Source of the DNA: Acanthaster planci
Lineage: Eukaryota > Echinodermata > Asteroidea > Valvatida > Acanthasteridae
Direction of reading: 5' to 3'
NCBI RefSeq assembly: GCF_001949145.1
Contig: NW_019091362.1
Location: 10,367,399 to 10,431,398, forward strand
Length of the DNA: 64,000 nucleotides
Part shown: positions 41,541 to 51,330 of the stretch, in pieces
Position numbering within the stretch: position 1 is the first letter of the stretch
Layout: every line of letters starts with the position of its first letter
The notes under the pieces: model-generated
What the model saw: only the letters and a program-made list of their open reading frames with translations
Databases searched by the model: none
What the model was told of the DNA's origin: nothing
Program-made: the position numbers and the translations under genes

Positions 41541-42389
41541 AGCATCTAATTGATATCCCGCCACGCCGAATATCTTATTCAGTAACAGGTAGTTTCATAA
41601 ATCGTTCATAGCGTTTCATCGTTCTGAAATGTATCCTCAGAGTGGTATGCAGTGAGTCTGGGTTTTACATTACTTGAAACAAAGAGATCTTCAGGCGTGA
41701 GACAAAACAAAAAGGGTTTAAAATAATAATAATAAATAACCAAAATAAATTTGAAAACGAGATATCATTCCGCTGATTCTCTTATGTTAACAAGTTGTGT
41801 CGGGTAATATTTCACCATCCTTCCTGCATATCCAAAAAACAAGACAGAAAAAAATGCAGCCTGCCCCCAGGTACAATCTTGGCTCCGCCCCAGTAGTGCA
41901 TTTCAAAACAGCTTGATTTGCACTAACTCCCCCCACCCCCGTCCAAAAAAAGAGATATCTCAGTTTTTGGTGTGGATGCTAATACTCTGAAGTTAGATGG
42001 ACTACTTTGTCTTCTTGGTAGACTGTCAATTGGAAGGATCATACAAACAATCATTGACATTAGCGCAGGGGGGACCCTGAATTATTAAGAATATCCAACA
42101 CCCCCCCCCCAGCCAAAAAGGTAAAAAATAAAAATAGAAAAGAAAGGATATGACAATTATCGATTTGCTCTAGAAAAGAAAGAAAATTGAACCTCTCCAG
42201 CTCTTTAAAATTATTTGCCTTACCTTGTATTTACCGTACCCTGATGAAAAAGCCCCTTCATATTTTTATCCAAGCGTGTTGTCATAAAAAACCTCGATCA
42301 TGGAAACATGTGAACTCGATATCATTTTAATAATAAAATTTGCAATAATTTTGGCGATTTCAATGGGCAAAAATGTAACACTGAAAAAA
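41541..42389. other. Insertion/deletion segment inside duplicated block 2
   Basis: An 850-bp segment present only in copy 2. It holds no recognised coding domain. Its edges carry GTTACAT (left flank) and ATGTAAC (right end), a short inverted match that could mark a mobile insertion, but no target-site duplication was recognised. Confidence 0.5.
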
Positions 42390-42684
42390 AAAACCACGAA
42401 AGCATACGTTTTCAAGAACGGAATTACAATGCCCAGGCTTTTCGACCTCACAACACGTGTTTGCTCGACGTACGGATCACTCTTTTCGGGCGCTGGGCGA
42501 AACAAAAACCCGTGTCAATAAGGGCTGCTCGAACTCCACCATAAACGCTATTTAAAAATTCAAATAATCAATTCGCTAAAAAGTCTCTCAAGAGGGCGCT
42601 ATTCAATAAATGGGGACTCGTGTTGGCAGAAACTTGTTTTCTTGAGGGCGCTGTTTTATAATCCCGTGCAGAGTGATTTTCTTT

Positions 42685-42726
42685 CTTGAGGGCGCTCTTT
42701 AAGCTAAGTAGTGCAGCGCCCTCAAG
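42685..42726. repeat. Hairpin CTTGAGGGCGCT, copy 2
   Basis: Same 12-bp inverted repeat as at 40,825, with one base changed in the loop. Confidence 0.8.
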
Positions 42727-43550
42727 GTTTTTTTTTCAGAACATTAATTAAATTACGCCCTCAAGGAATCAATAATGTTGCAAATGTAAATTTTCACTTT
42801 TGGGGGATGGGCTTGTTTGGGGCGGAAAATTCAAATATTCATTGGTTAACCTACAACAATTTGAAAATCAAATGAAATCTTACGGACCAAACAACACATT
42901 ATTCTTTGTTTTAGAGGCCTCAGAGACTTCGTTTGCCCGGAATGGGGCTCCGAACCTTGTTGATTTTACTCCGTAGTTTTCAACGGAGCTGGAATTTGTT
43001 CAGTGCACCCTACAGTCCATTCAACCTGTAGGGCGCCCTCAATCATATCGCAATTTTCCGTAGACTGGCTCCCATGTCAGACGGTAATTTGTTTTTACAC
43101 CGTAGCCGATCAGCCGTACCCGTACCCAGAGGGTAATTGGCTCTAGTCGTGCTTACTCGCGCCTGAAAAGAGACTAGTACTGTGTATTACACAATACGCT
43201 ACGCGTGTTACGAGATCCCAACCATGCGAGCGCGCGAAAACACGTAATGTTAGTTCCAAGATTTAATACCAATAAATTTCTGTATTACTATGATTTCTAA
43301 AATTTGATACTTCGGAGTTGATACCGATAGACCGCTGGATTGTGACAGTGTTGGCTTGACTCCTCTTCCCTTGATGGTAAAGTTGTTTTTTAATCATGTT
43401 GTTATTGGTTAAGGCGGGTGTTGGTCATGCACAGGCCTTCTTGGTGAAGTTAGATGTCTGATGGGGAGGTTTATTCACCTGATGTCTTCAGTAAACTTTT
43501 GAAATTCCTTCATATTTGCGCATACATCAAATGCTTTTGAGTCAACTCGT

Positions 43551-43617
43551 ACTTTGGGCGACTCTTGGACAACTCATACCATGGGCAACTCATAGTATAC
43601 CTGGGACAACTCGTGGG
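43551..43617 (+). repeat. Array of CAACTCGTACC-type motifs, left side
   Basis: CAACTCGTACTTTGGG, ACAACTCATACCATGGG, CAACTCATAGTATACC and ACAACTCGTGG follow one another at about 16-20 base spacing. The reverse-complement array is at 48,703-48,865. Confidence 0.65.
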
Positions 43618-44304
43618 GGGTACATTGGGGCATGAAGGGATTGGGGGAAGACGGGACGTGGGTGAAGATGGGACATGCTGTTTCTGAAGCCTATTTCTGT
43701 ACTCTATCTAACGTTCTTGCCATCCCTGATGGCCAAAATGGTTCCATACATTTGTAAAGTACAAAAGAGGGCGCACTCCTCAACTACGTACGAGCTGTAC
43801 CTATCTAGCGTACGACTGTGATGGGTAGAACCGTGTCAGAGAGTTTTGGCAGTTCGCTACTAGCGGTGTGGTAAGTCCTATGTAGTTCTTTAGAAGCCAT
43901 TTTCAGAAAGGGAGATAGATGTTGTTAAACCTGCAGGATCAGTTTTTATTGACAAAGTATTCATCTTTTCTTCTATGTTGCACTTGTGCTTAGCAGTCGT
44001 GTCATACATTTTTCCAGCAAACATTTTGAGCTGTCTCATTTTGCCCCACTTTTGACATTTTAATGAGGGGGGGAAGATGGGACAGGTTTTAAATTGTCAA
44101 TTTTTAAGGAGGGAATTTGGGGAAAGAAAGGACATAATTCTTTATTCAAGTATTGTAGATGTTTAATATCTTTGACAAATGAATTCTAGGATTAAAGAAA
44201 AAAGGTTCTGTGAAATTTGTTAAAACTATTTGGGTATTTGGCTCTCACTTGAAATTTTAGAAAGTGTTAAAACTAATCTTGAAGTGCATTTACTGTCCTA
44301 TTTA
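43618..44304. repeat. Flank with GGGGAAGATGGGACA motifs
   Basis: TTGGGGGAAGACGGGAC, GTGAAGATGGGACATG and GGGGGAAGATGGGACAG occur near 43,643, 43,663 and 44,069. Matching motifs in the opposite orientation lie at 47,463-47,710. No gene was recognised. Confidence 0.5.
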
Positions 44305-44835
44305 GATTAGATTAGATTTAGCTTAGATTAGAAATTTTATTGTCTGCATCATAAAAAATACAGAAATTTTGTTTCCATTGGTACATCCAAATAAAAAATA
44401 CATGTAGGTACTTAAAAATAGACAACAATTTACAAAATTTAACCAAAAAGATTAATCTACTAAAACAAATTTAGTCATATAAAAATTATTAACACAAATA
44501 AAAACTACCAGAAAATCCACAAACTCTTCCTGTGTAGGGGAGCTCCTTAATTGGATCCCTTAATTACGAACAGCTGATTTGTTAAATGAATAGAGTTAGG
44601 AACAAAGGATTGCCTGTCTCAAGTTAGGTTTGTACGAGGCGCACAAAGTCTAAAACCGGATCTATTAAAAACAAAACACTCAAAAAGTGGATGAGTTGGA
44701 TCTGATAGAATGACATGTACCTAAGATATTCTAAGTAGATATTGTCATATGTTTGCAAGGTGAGACCTACTGAGCGTTGAGCCATTTTCCAACACGCTCA
44801 AAGCTATCCCTGTTTTTTTGTGAAAGTGAACCACA

Positions 44836-45110
44836 CACACTAATTGTGACGTGCTCTGTAAAAATGAGTCACAAGTCTCCGGAGCTAGTTTTGAATTTTA
44901 CTTTGTATTACATTGACGAATTTGAGCTTGCTGTGTTGATGTGTCACTCAGTTTGGTACAGTGAAAGTGTACATTGTGTAGATGTTAAAATGTTGAAAAT
45001 TCCTGTTACTTTGAACACTGTGCAAGATTCTTTCAAAGGCCTTTAACTGGAAATTGGCTCTGGAGACATGCGACTCATTTTCACAGAGCAGGTCACAATT
45101 ATGTTAAAAG
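44836..45110. repeat. Inverted duplication inside the LINE 3' region
   Basis: Plus-strand TAATTGTGACGTGCTCTG with AAAATGAGTC and TCTCCGGAGC (44,840-44,885) is an inverted copy of the sequence around 45,060-45,108 (ATAATTGTGACCTGCTCTG on minus). The arms are about 50 bases and diverged. Confidence 0.6.
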
Positions 45111-45239
45111 TAACAATGTTCTGTATTATGGATTGGTAGAGTAGACGTAAGATCATCCTGTCAACATTGAACTGTTTGAGCTTGCGAAGGAAAAACATCC
45201 GTTGCATGGCCTTGCCAAAGACTACCTGGGTGTTTTGTT

Positions 45240-45836
45240 CTAGTTAAGTTTGTCATCAATAACAGTACCAAGATATTTGTACTCATTAACCCTTTCTATT
45301 TCGTTGTCATTAACCCTAACAGCCCAACAGGTGAAGGATTGAGGAGTGTTAGCGTTAATATAAACAGGTTCATGAGCTCCAGTGTTGTTCTGAAAATCTA
45401 CAATCATTTCCTTAGTTTTTTGGGTATTAATAATCAGAAAGTGGCAGTCACACCACTCCACAAACTTTGCTACCTCTGTTAAATAACAGATGGAATCGTC
45501 GGTTAAATAGCCTGTAATAACTGTGTCATCTGCATATTTAATTATACTACAATTTGGGCTAGAACAGAGACAATCGCTTGTGTAGAATGAAAATGACAGT
45601 AGTGAAATAACACATCCTTGAGGAGCACCTGTGTTAATTATCCTGTCTTCAGACTTTACATCTTCAATTTTACCCCACTGCGGCCTGTTGAGTAAAAAAA
45701 TATGAATCCACTGTGTAATTTTTGAAGACACATTCATTTTCATAAGTTTCCTTATTAAAATGTGAGGTTGAATCGTGTTAAAAGCACTAGAGAAATCAAT
45801 AAACATAGACCTAACATAAGATTTTGACTTGTCCAA
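45240..45836 (-). pseudogene. LINE reverse transcriptase palm segment
   Basis: Longest intact frame of the LINE (198 residues). It carries the palm motifs FIDFSSAFNTI, TGAPQGCVIS and KYADDTV and the Y-K-Y-L-G motif (NEYKYLGTVIDDKL) near the end. In active elements it copies the LINE RNA at the nicked target. This copy is detached from its upstream half by a frameshift near 45,800. Confidence 0.9.
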
Positions 45837-46449
45837 ATGACTGTATACATGTAGTTCATGGATATAAACCAGTACCTCATCATCAACCCCCTGTTACTCC
45901 GATATGGGAATTGAAACTTGTCCAAATAACAACCTGCATCTCTAAGAAGAAAATTCTTTTCAAGACATTTCATTATGTTTGATGTCAGAGCTACTGGGCG
46001 GTAGTCGTTCAAGACTGATGCCTAACTTCCTTTCGGGATAGGAACTATCATAAAGGTTGTCCACAACTGCAGAATGACCCCTCTATCAAAAGTCAGTTGA
46101 AATATTTTTGTAAAAATACCAGAGAGTTGATAGCTACATATCTTCAAAATCTGATTACCTACACCATCTGGTCCCGAGGCCTTATTAATGTTCAGGCCTA
46201 AAAACACATTTCGTACATCAATCTCATCTATTACAATAGTAGTGTCCTGATCAGCACTGATTTTCTGAGAGTCTTTCAAGAATTCATTTTCCCGGGTAAA
46301 ATCATAATTATCAAATCTACAATAAAAATTGTTCAGTTCATTTGCAAAATCACTGTTACATTTCAGTAATTGTTTCTTTTGTCTGTATCCGGTGATTTTC
46401 TGCATTGCTTGCCACGAAGCCCGGGAGTTATTCTGTTGAAAATTTTGCT

Positions 46450-47211
46450 CTAATCGCCGTTTGTAGTCATTCTTGGACAGTTTAATCTGACCCTAACAAC
46501 TTTTTGTAGCTCCTTTACCCTCTCCGTACAACCAGCTGCAAAATCATTCCTCTTCTCGACGAGTAGAGTCTTAAGTTCCCGCGTCACCCACGGTTTGTTA
46601 TTGGGGTAAACCTTTTGCTTTATCAATGGCATAACTGAATCAACACAGAATTTAATGTACTCTGTCACAGTTGTAACAATAATATCTATTGAGTCCATGC
46701 AATCCACCAAAGCACTCCAGTCGGTGCACTCAAGGCATCCACGCAGTTGTTCTTTGGATTCGGTTGACCAATTCTTGGTTGCTACAGTAATAGGCTTTGA
46801 TTGTTTCAGAGCTTGTTTGTACGACGACAGTAGCTGAATGATGTTGTGGTCAGAGTTGCCCAATTTTGGATACACCCTGTCTTTATATGCGGATGCAATA
46901 TTACCATAACGTAAGTCTAAGACTGCATGCGCTCTTGTTGGTTTGCTAACATACTGATGGTATGAAGGCATTACTTGATCGAGACTGCTGTGGTTGAAGT
47001 CTTGAACACTGACAAATTTGGCAGAATCAGGGTAGATACTTTCTAGTCGCTGAATTCTGGTAGCAATTGCCTCACTCGTGATTTGAAAGTTCGCTCTGGG
47101 TTGAATATAAATGATCATGACAAAACTTTGACGAAACTCCCTGGGCAAATAGTAGGGCCTCAATCCAACTGTTAGTAGCTCATAGTCAGAAGTACATGCT
47201 CTGTCTTTCAC
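46450..47211 (-). pseudogene. LINE endonuclease C-terminal half and linker
   Basis: A 253-residue frame. The first 120 residues match AP-like endonucleases of CR1/Rex1 LINEs: a Y-shaped patch YIQPRANFQ, then DFNHSSLD, and LGNSDHNII where the SDH catalytic residues are retained. The N-terminal catalytic Asn/Glu region is missing because the element is 5' truncated. The remainder is the linker to RT. Confidence 0.82.
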
Positions 47212-47225
47212 CGACCAGTTATTAC

Positions 47226-47720
47226 ACCAGTGGTGAAATATCTTCCCATCTTACCCCACTTTGCTCCCGACTATTATAGACCCATGAAATATTGTTGCAA
47301 TGCCTTCATATTTATTGATTCAGTAAACAAACGTCCAGGAGGAGTTGTTGACATACAGGCTATTATGTTGTTTTTCAGACGGTTTGGTGCCTTTGAAAGT
47401 TTAAACAAGCCGTAAACAATGCCATATTAGCTCAAAAAGACCATGTGTTTTCTTACACCACATGTCCCATCTTGCCCAAAACTGCATGTCCCATATTGCC
47501 CCAGATGATGGGGGAAGATTGGACAAATGTCGGAACCAAAAATGTGACTTTTAAAGCCATGTCTATCTCAATAAAGCATGAGAATATGGTGAAAATGTAG
47601 TCTGTCAAATTACTTTTCATAAATATTGTCGTGGATGTTCCAGCACAGTAAAATTTAATGTAATGGCCATAATTTTTAATGTGTCCCGTCTTCCCCCAAC
47701 ATTCCCCCCCCCTTGAGTTT
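47226..47720. repeat. Flank with inverted TGTCCCATCTTCCCC motifs
   Basis: CATGTCCCATCTTGCCC, TGTCCCATATTGCCCC, GGGGGAAGATTGGACA and TGTCCCGTCTTCCCCCAA occur here. Most are reverse complements of the motifs left of the LINE (43,618-44,110). No gene recognised. Confidence 0.5.
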
Positions 47721-47866
47721 AGACCACTCGTACCTTCATGTTATCAATTCGGTTGTAACTTTCTTGCTCTCCTTTTTTAGCATGCTTAAGATCAGATATC
47801 ATTGATTTGACAAACATATCAAGAAAAAATCTTCATAAATCTCCCAGAGAGATCTCAACCGCCAGC

Positions 47867-47958
47867 ATGATTTTGTGCATAGTGCTTGCCACGGGCGTTT
47901 GCGCCGCCGGTTTACATGGCAGATGTCAAACGACCCTACAGTTTACCAACTTGACTTC
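47867..47958 (+). CDS. Possible signal-peptide exon (weak)
   Basis: An ATG at about 47,868 opens MILCIVLATGVCAAGLHGRC, which looks like a cleavable signal peptide, and a GTATTA donor-like site follows near 47,960. No downstream exon or family match was found, and the surroundings are repeats, so this may be chance. Confidence 0.2.
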
Positions 47959-47966
47959 CGTATTAA

Positions 47967-48164
47967 CCCTAACCTTCCCCGACCACACAGAATTAAACAG
48001 TAGTAACGTGTTTAATTCTGTGGGGATACATGTAGGTCTGGTAGGCCCATAACAGCTGGCTTTTGCATTGGGTTTGGCATACCTCAGAAAAACAAAGTCC
48101 AACAGCCTCTGTGCACAAAGACCCATATGGGTGTTTAACTTTATGTGAATGGGGAAGGTTAGGG
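47967..48164. repeat. Small inverted-repeat element with nested hairpin
   Basis: CCCTAACCTTCCCC (47,967-47,980) and GGGGAAGGTTAGGG (48,151-48,164) are perfect 14-bp inverted repeats 170 bases apart. Inside, CACAGAATTAAACA (47,986-47,999) pairs perfectly with TGTTTAATTCTGTG (48,009-48,022) around a 9-base loop. It may be a MITE or other foldback element; TTAA precedes the left arm. Confidence 0.55.
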
Positions 48165-48189
48165 CCAGCAGCCCTTGGGGGTTAGGGTT

Positions 48190-48420
48190 AACATTCCTTG
48201 GGGGGGGGACTTTACTAAACTCTGAACTCTGTATTTTTTAGGGGGGGCTTCAATTTCTTATGGCTCTGAGAAAACGTTATTGGACCTTTTTCATTTTGTT
48301 GAGGAATGATGGCTATAGTTACTTTTGGGGGGGGTGTACTTAAAACTTGTCTTGATTTCTTTTGGAAATGTTTTTGATCTCATTTTGAAATTTTTTTTTG
48401 GGGGGGTGGTTACCTTCCTT
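48190..48420 (+). repeat. Spaced G-runs
   Basis: Runs of seven to nine G preceded by T-runs occur near 48,202, 48,241, 48,328 and 48,401, spaced about 40-85 bases, each with related flanks (CTT/TTTT before, ACTT/GCTT/TGTACTT after). It looks like a degenerate tandem repeat. Confidence 0.45.
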
Positions 48421-48702
48421 ATGAATTTCTTTTGGGACAAGTTACAACTGACATTACTTTTTACAAACTTTGAAGTAAATGAAAACATGACATCACTCGG
48501 TCATCATCGCATGCAAAGACTGTTGGCTATGTTGACCAGTTGCGTTTGCCTGACAGCGCGCACACATTAATGTCACCCCACCGGCGTGTAGGGAAGGCAG
48601 TGTAGCCAAAACGGCAAATTAGCTGATGAACACATGGCTAAGAAATCAAATTATTGTTCAAGTTAATTGCAGGAAATATGCTCTGAGCAAGCTCTGATTT
48701 CT

Positions 48703-48865
48703 GTGAAGGTACGAGTTGTCTCAAACGCAAAGGAACGAGTTGTCTTTAGTGGAAGCATGAGTTGCCAAAGGTGCAACTCAGCAAAGGTACAAATTGGTAC
48801 AATTACATTGAGTTGATGGTACGAGTTCTCCATGGTATGCTTTGTCCAAGGTATGAGTTAACATG
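48703..48865 (-). repeat. Array of CAACTCGTACC-type motifs, right side (inverted)
   Basis: On plus it reads GGTACGAGTTGTC, GGAACGAGTTGTC, GCATGAGTTGCC, GGTACGAGTTCTCC and GGTATGAGTTAAC. These are reverse complements of the motifs at 43,551-43,617. Confidence 0.65.
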
Positions 48866-49145
48866 TTCCCTATAAGATCAGTAGCATGTAGGCCTACTCT
48901 CAATCACCGTCAGCTGTGTCACAGCTTGACCAATTGCAACAGCTCGTATCTTTTCCTTGTTTTTTGGACCCCAACAAAATGAGCCAAGCCATGATTAGTC
49001 GTTGGGATGGAAACAAAATGGGCCAATCACAGCATGGCTTTCATCTGTGTGTGACAGCTAAACAAGAAGGAAAACATGGAGTTCTGCACTTCTGTAGTAA
49101 AGCTCCAGTTCTTAGTTTCTCCGTGTAATATGAGCCTACTGTGTC

Positions 49146-49479
49146 CATCATGACCTATTTACCTGAATTATTTTCTCTCTGCTTAATTTCAGATGACCTG
49201 TACATACTCGACAAGTACATGTACGTTACCTACTTGGAAAGCTTCACTTGAACATGCTGACAGCAAAGACGGAATTGCAGCATTCGTTGCAGAGAAAATG
49301 GCGTAAGTAAACAGAATAAGACACTAAACATTGTATTCACAGGAAAGAGGATTTCAGAAAAAAGGAGTAAACAAACTTAACACACTTAACAGAGTAAGGA
49401 GAGGAAAGAGGATTCAAAAAGGAGGAAAGAAACTGAACCCACTAAACACACAAAGCAGAGTAGTCAGAGTGAAGAGTAT
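49146..49479 (+). repeat. Exon-like cassette repeat, copy 1
   Basis: A core (49,193-49,302) is preceded by TTAATTTCAG and followed by GTAAGTAAACAG, matching splice acceptor and donor consensus. The core is open from ATG for 110 nt (MTCTYSTSTC... to AAFVAEKMA). After it come A-rich tracts with the theme GAGTAAACAAACTTAACACAC. The same arrangement occurs three more times after 58,300. Left flank of the Gypsy-2 LTR. Confidence 0.7.
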
Positions 49480-49982
49480 TGTAGCGGTCTCCGTAGACGG
49501 GGCCTCGGGCTTGCTCTCAGCCAACTCAACGAGCGGCTGAAGAGGCGACCAAGGAGACAGGTCTTTTAGGAGGCAGTCTACCGCCAGGTGCCAAAGCTAC
49601 ATGTATCTGGGGGAAACTTCATACCAATGTCAACAGTGACACATGCTGAATTCTAAATTAGTCCCGTTTATTTATTAATCAAAATGGTCTCCCATTCAGG
49701 TTATTCCTATGTACTGTAGGTGAGTCGCTTACACTTACAGCACTATCCCCGCTGACAATCTTTGTTAGAGCCTGAACTGACGGCACTACATCTTGCCAGT
49801 CTGCCAATAGAAGACTGCAAGCTGCCCTCGCATTGGCCTTTTATACCCACGCACCAGCCACAAGGCGCTAACATGGCCAGTGCTCCAAATCATGCAAAGA
49901 CCACCAGACTCATAAGCATAATTTATGCCGAACAATTACAACATCAACTAAGGGGGCACTCTAACCTCCCTATTTCGCTACA
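49480..49982 (-). repeat. Gypsy-2 3' LTR
   Basis: On plus it begins TGTAGCGGTCTCC and ends CCTATTTCGCTACA, giving perfect TGTAGCG...CGCTACA inverted termini and 503 bp. The internal side has a purine-rich tract on the minus strand (CTTGGGGCGTGGCTA), the candidate polypurine tract. Confidence 0.88.
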
Positions 49983-51330
49983 TAGCCACGCCCCAAGATC
50001 GGTCAGTCCCTTTGACTGGAAATCTGAAAACTGAAAGTAGTGAAATCCTAAGACCAGTCTTAATCTAACAGGTATTCACCTAAACAGACTCGCCTTGCAC
50101 AAAAATCAAATGACCCCGTAATTCACAATTATATACTTTCAAAGTTAACTGAATGGAACTCGTACAGTCAAAACTCTACGTCATTCAATTGGCAAAGATA
50201 CAGATATTCTCTGAAAATAACTTGGTAATACAGCAGAACTTTTAACAAACAATAACTATATAAGAACTTTCCCGGCCTTGAATTTCATTTTTTTAGGACA
50301 CTGCCATTTGGCATTGGTGGACTGGCTGAAATAAAGGGCAGTATTGCCAAACGTGAGGGCATTAATGCCATCAGCATACCAAGTTCTGGGCATTAATGTC
50401 ATCCCTTTTTTTTATATCTCATGAAAATGATTGAGGTCTAAGAAAAAGTAAGATAAGTATTATAACTGAACATGTCCGTGATAAGTGTCTAACCAGCAGC
50501 CGCCTGTTTTGACTGCAACCACAAAAACTGGCCAGGCCAGTGATTTTGCACTGATTTTATCAGGGTAGTCCCGATCAACCAATGTCATGTATGTACAGTT
50601 TGGATCGCACGGCGCGTAGCACTAAACTGCAAGTACTACATTGTGGTTTTAGTTGAAATACTGCCGTGACCATACAATTGTCCCAGGTGCACAAAAAAAC
50701 GTGGAGCTCTCGATATACCGATAATGCATACACATTGATGAGCACTTGTTCTAGACTAACATTATTGCATGATACATTAAAATACTCTGTTTGGGCATGC
50801 ACTGCTATGTTAAGTTGTTGGATAGGCCGGCTGGTGTCGCCAGTGCCGCACTTGCGATCGCGCAGTGTGCATGGAGTGGGCCGGGCCGCCGGTGTGCGGT
50901 GGCTGAATGTACAATATCCCCACATACACACAGTCCACGCACGCTGTGCATATGCATGTTTGCCATGCATTTAGGTGGTGTGGAGCGGTGTTCCTGTTGA
51001 ACGTGAGCGATCAAGGAACAATGTGTATGCCGCTTACATGCCGCATTCCGTGTACCTTGCTGAACAGGGGCAGTGGATATGTATGTGTAGGGCACTACGG
51101 CCAAGAGAAAAAAGGGCACTGCCATCTTGGTGGTGAAACACGATCACTTTTGAGAGGCACCACGGCCAAATGGGAGGGCACGGACGGCCATGGCCTTCCA
51201 GCCGTTGTGACCATCAGGAAATTTGAGGCCTGACTTTCATAAGATACAACTCCTAGAAATGATTTGTTTGAGACCAACAATAAAACTCCGGAGATGAAAT
51301 TACTCCTTTAGCCCAGCCCCGAAGTTCACA
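49983..51330. other. Gypsy-2 3' internal non-coding region, includes a GC-rich patch
   Basis: Between the LTR and the last recognisable coding traces lies about 1.3 kb without a domain. 50,580-51,240 is GC-richer with many CpG-containing words. Its open frames on both strands (for example 50,575-51,233) share no family I recognise. Confidence 0.4.

Larger units (their letters stand above)
41365..43230. repeat. Duplicated block, copy 2 with 850-bp insertion
   Basis: Starts GAGTCCTGACCACTCAG after the N and follows copy 1 to GAGTTACATCGGCG at about 41,540. It then carries unique sequence to about 42,390 and resumes at the A-run before CCACGAAAGCA, ending CCCAACCATGCGAG at 43,230. Differences elsewhere are scattered single bases and short indels. 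Confidence 0.9.
44305..47225 (-). mobile_element. Rex1/CR1-like non-LTR retrotransposon (LINE), 5'-truncated and broken
   Basis: The minus strand encodes, in order: the C-terminal half of an AP-type endonuclease (46,450-47,211; GNSDHNIIQLLSSYKQALK keeps the SDH signature), reverse transcriptase (46,405 to about 45,240), and the conserved C-terminal tail of this clade (about 45,230 to 44,560; MFFLRKLKQFNV, THPLFECFVFNRSGFRLC). RT pieces include FIDFSSAFNTIQPHIL, GAPQGCVISLL and KYADDTVITG, so the catalytic F/Y-A-D-D is intact. Stops and shifts separate the parts. The 3' end has a GATTAGATTAGA-type tail followed by TTTATTGTC, as in fish Rex1/CR1-type LINEs. The 5' end is lost. Confidence 0.9.
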
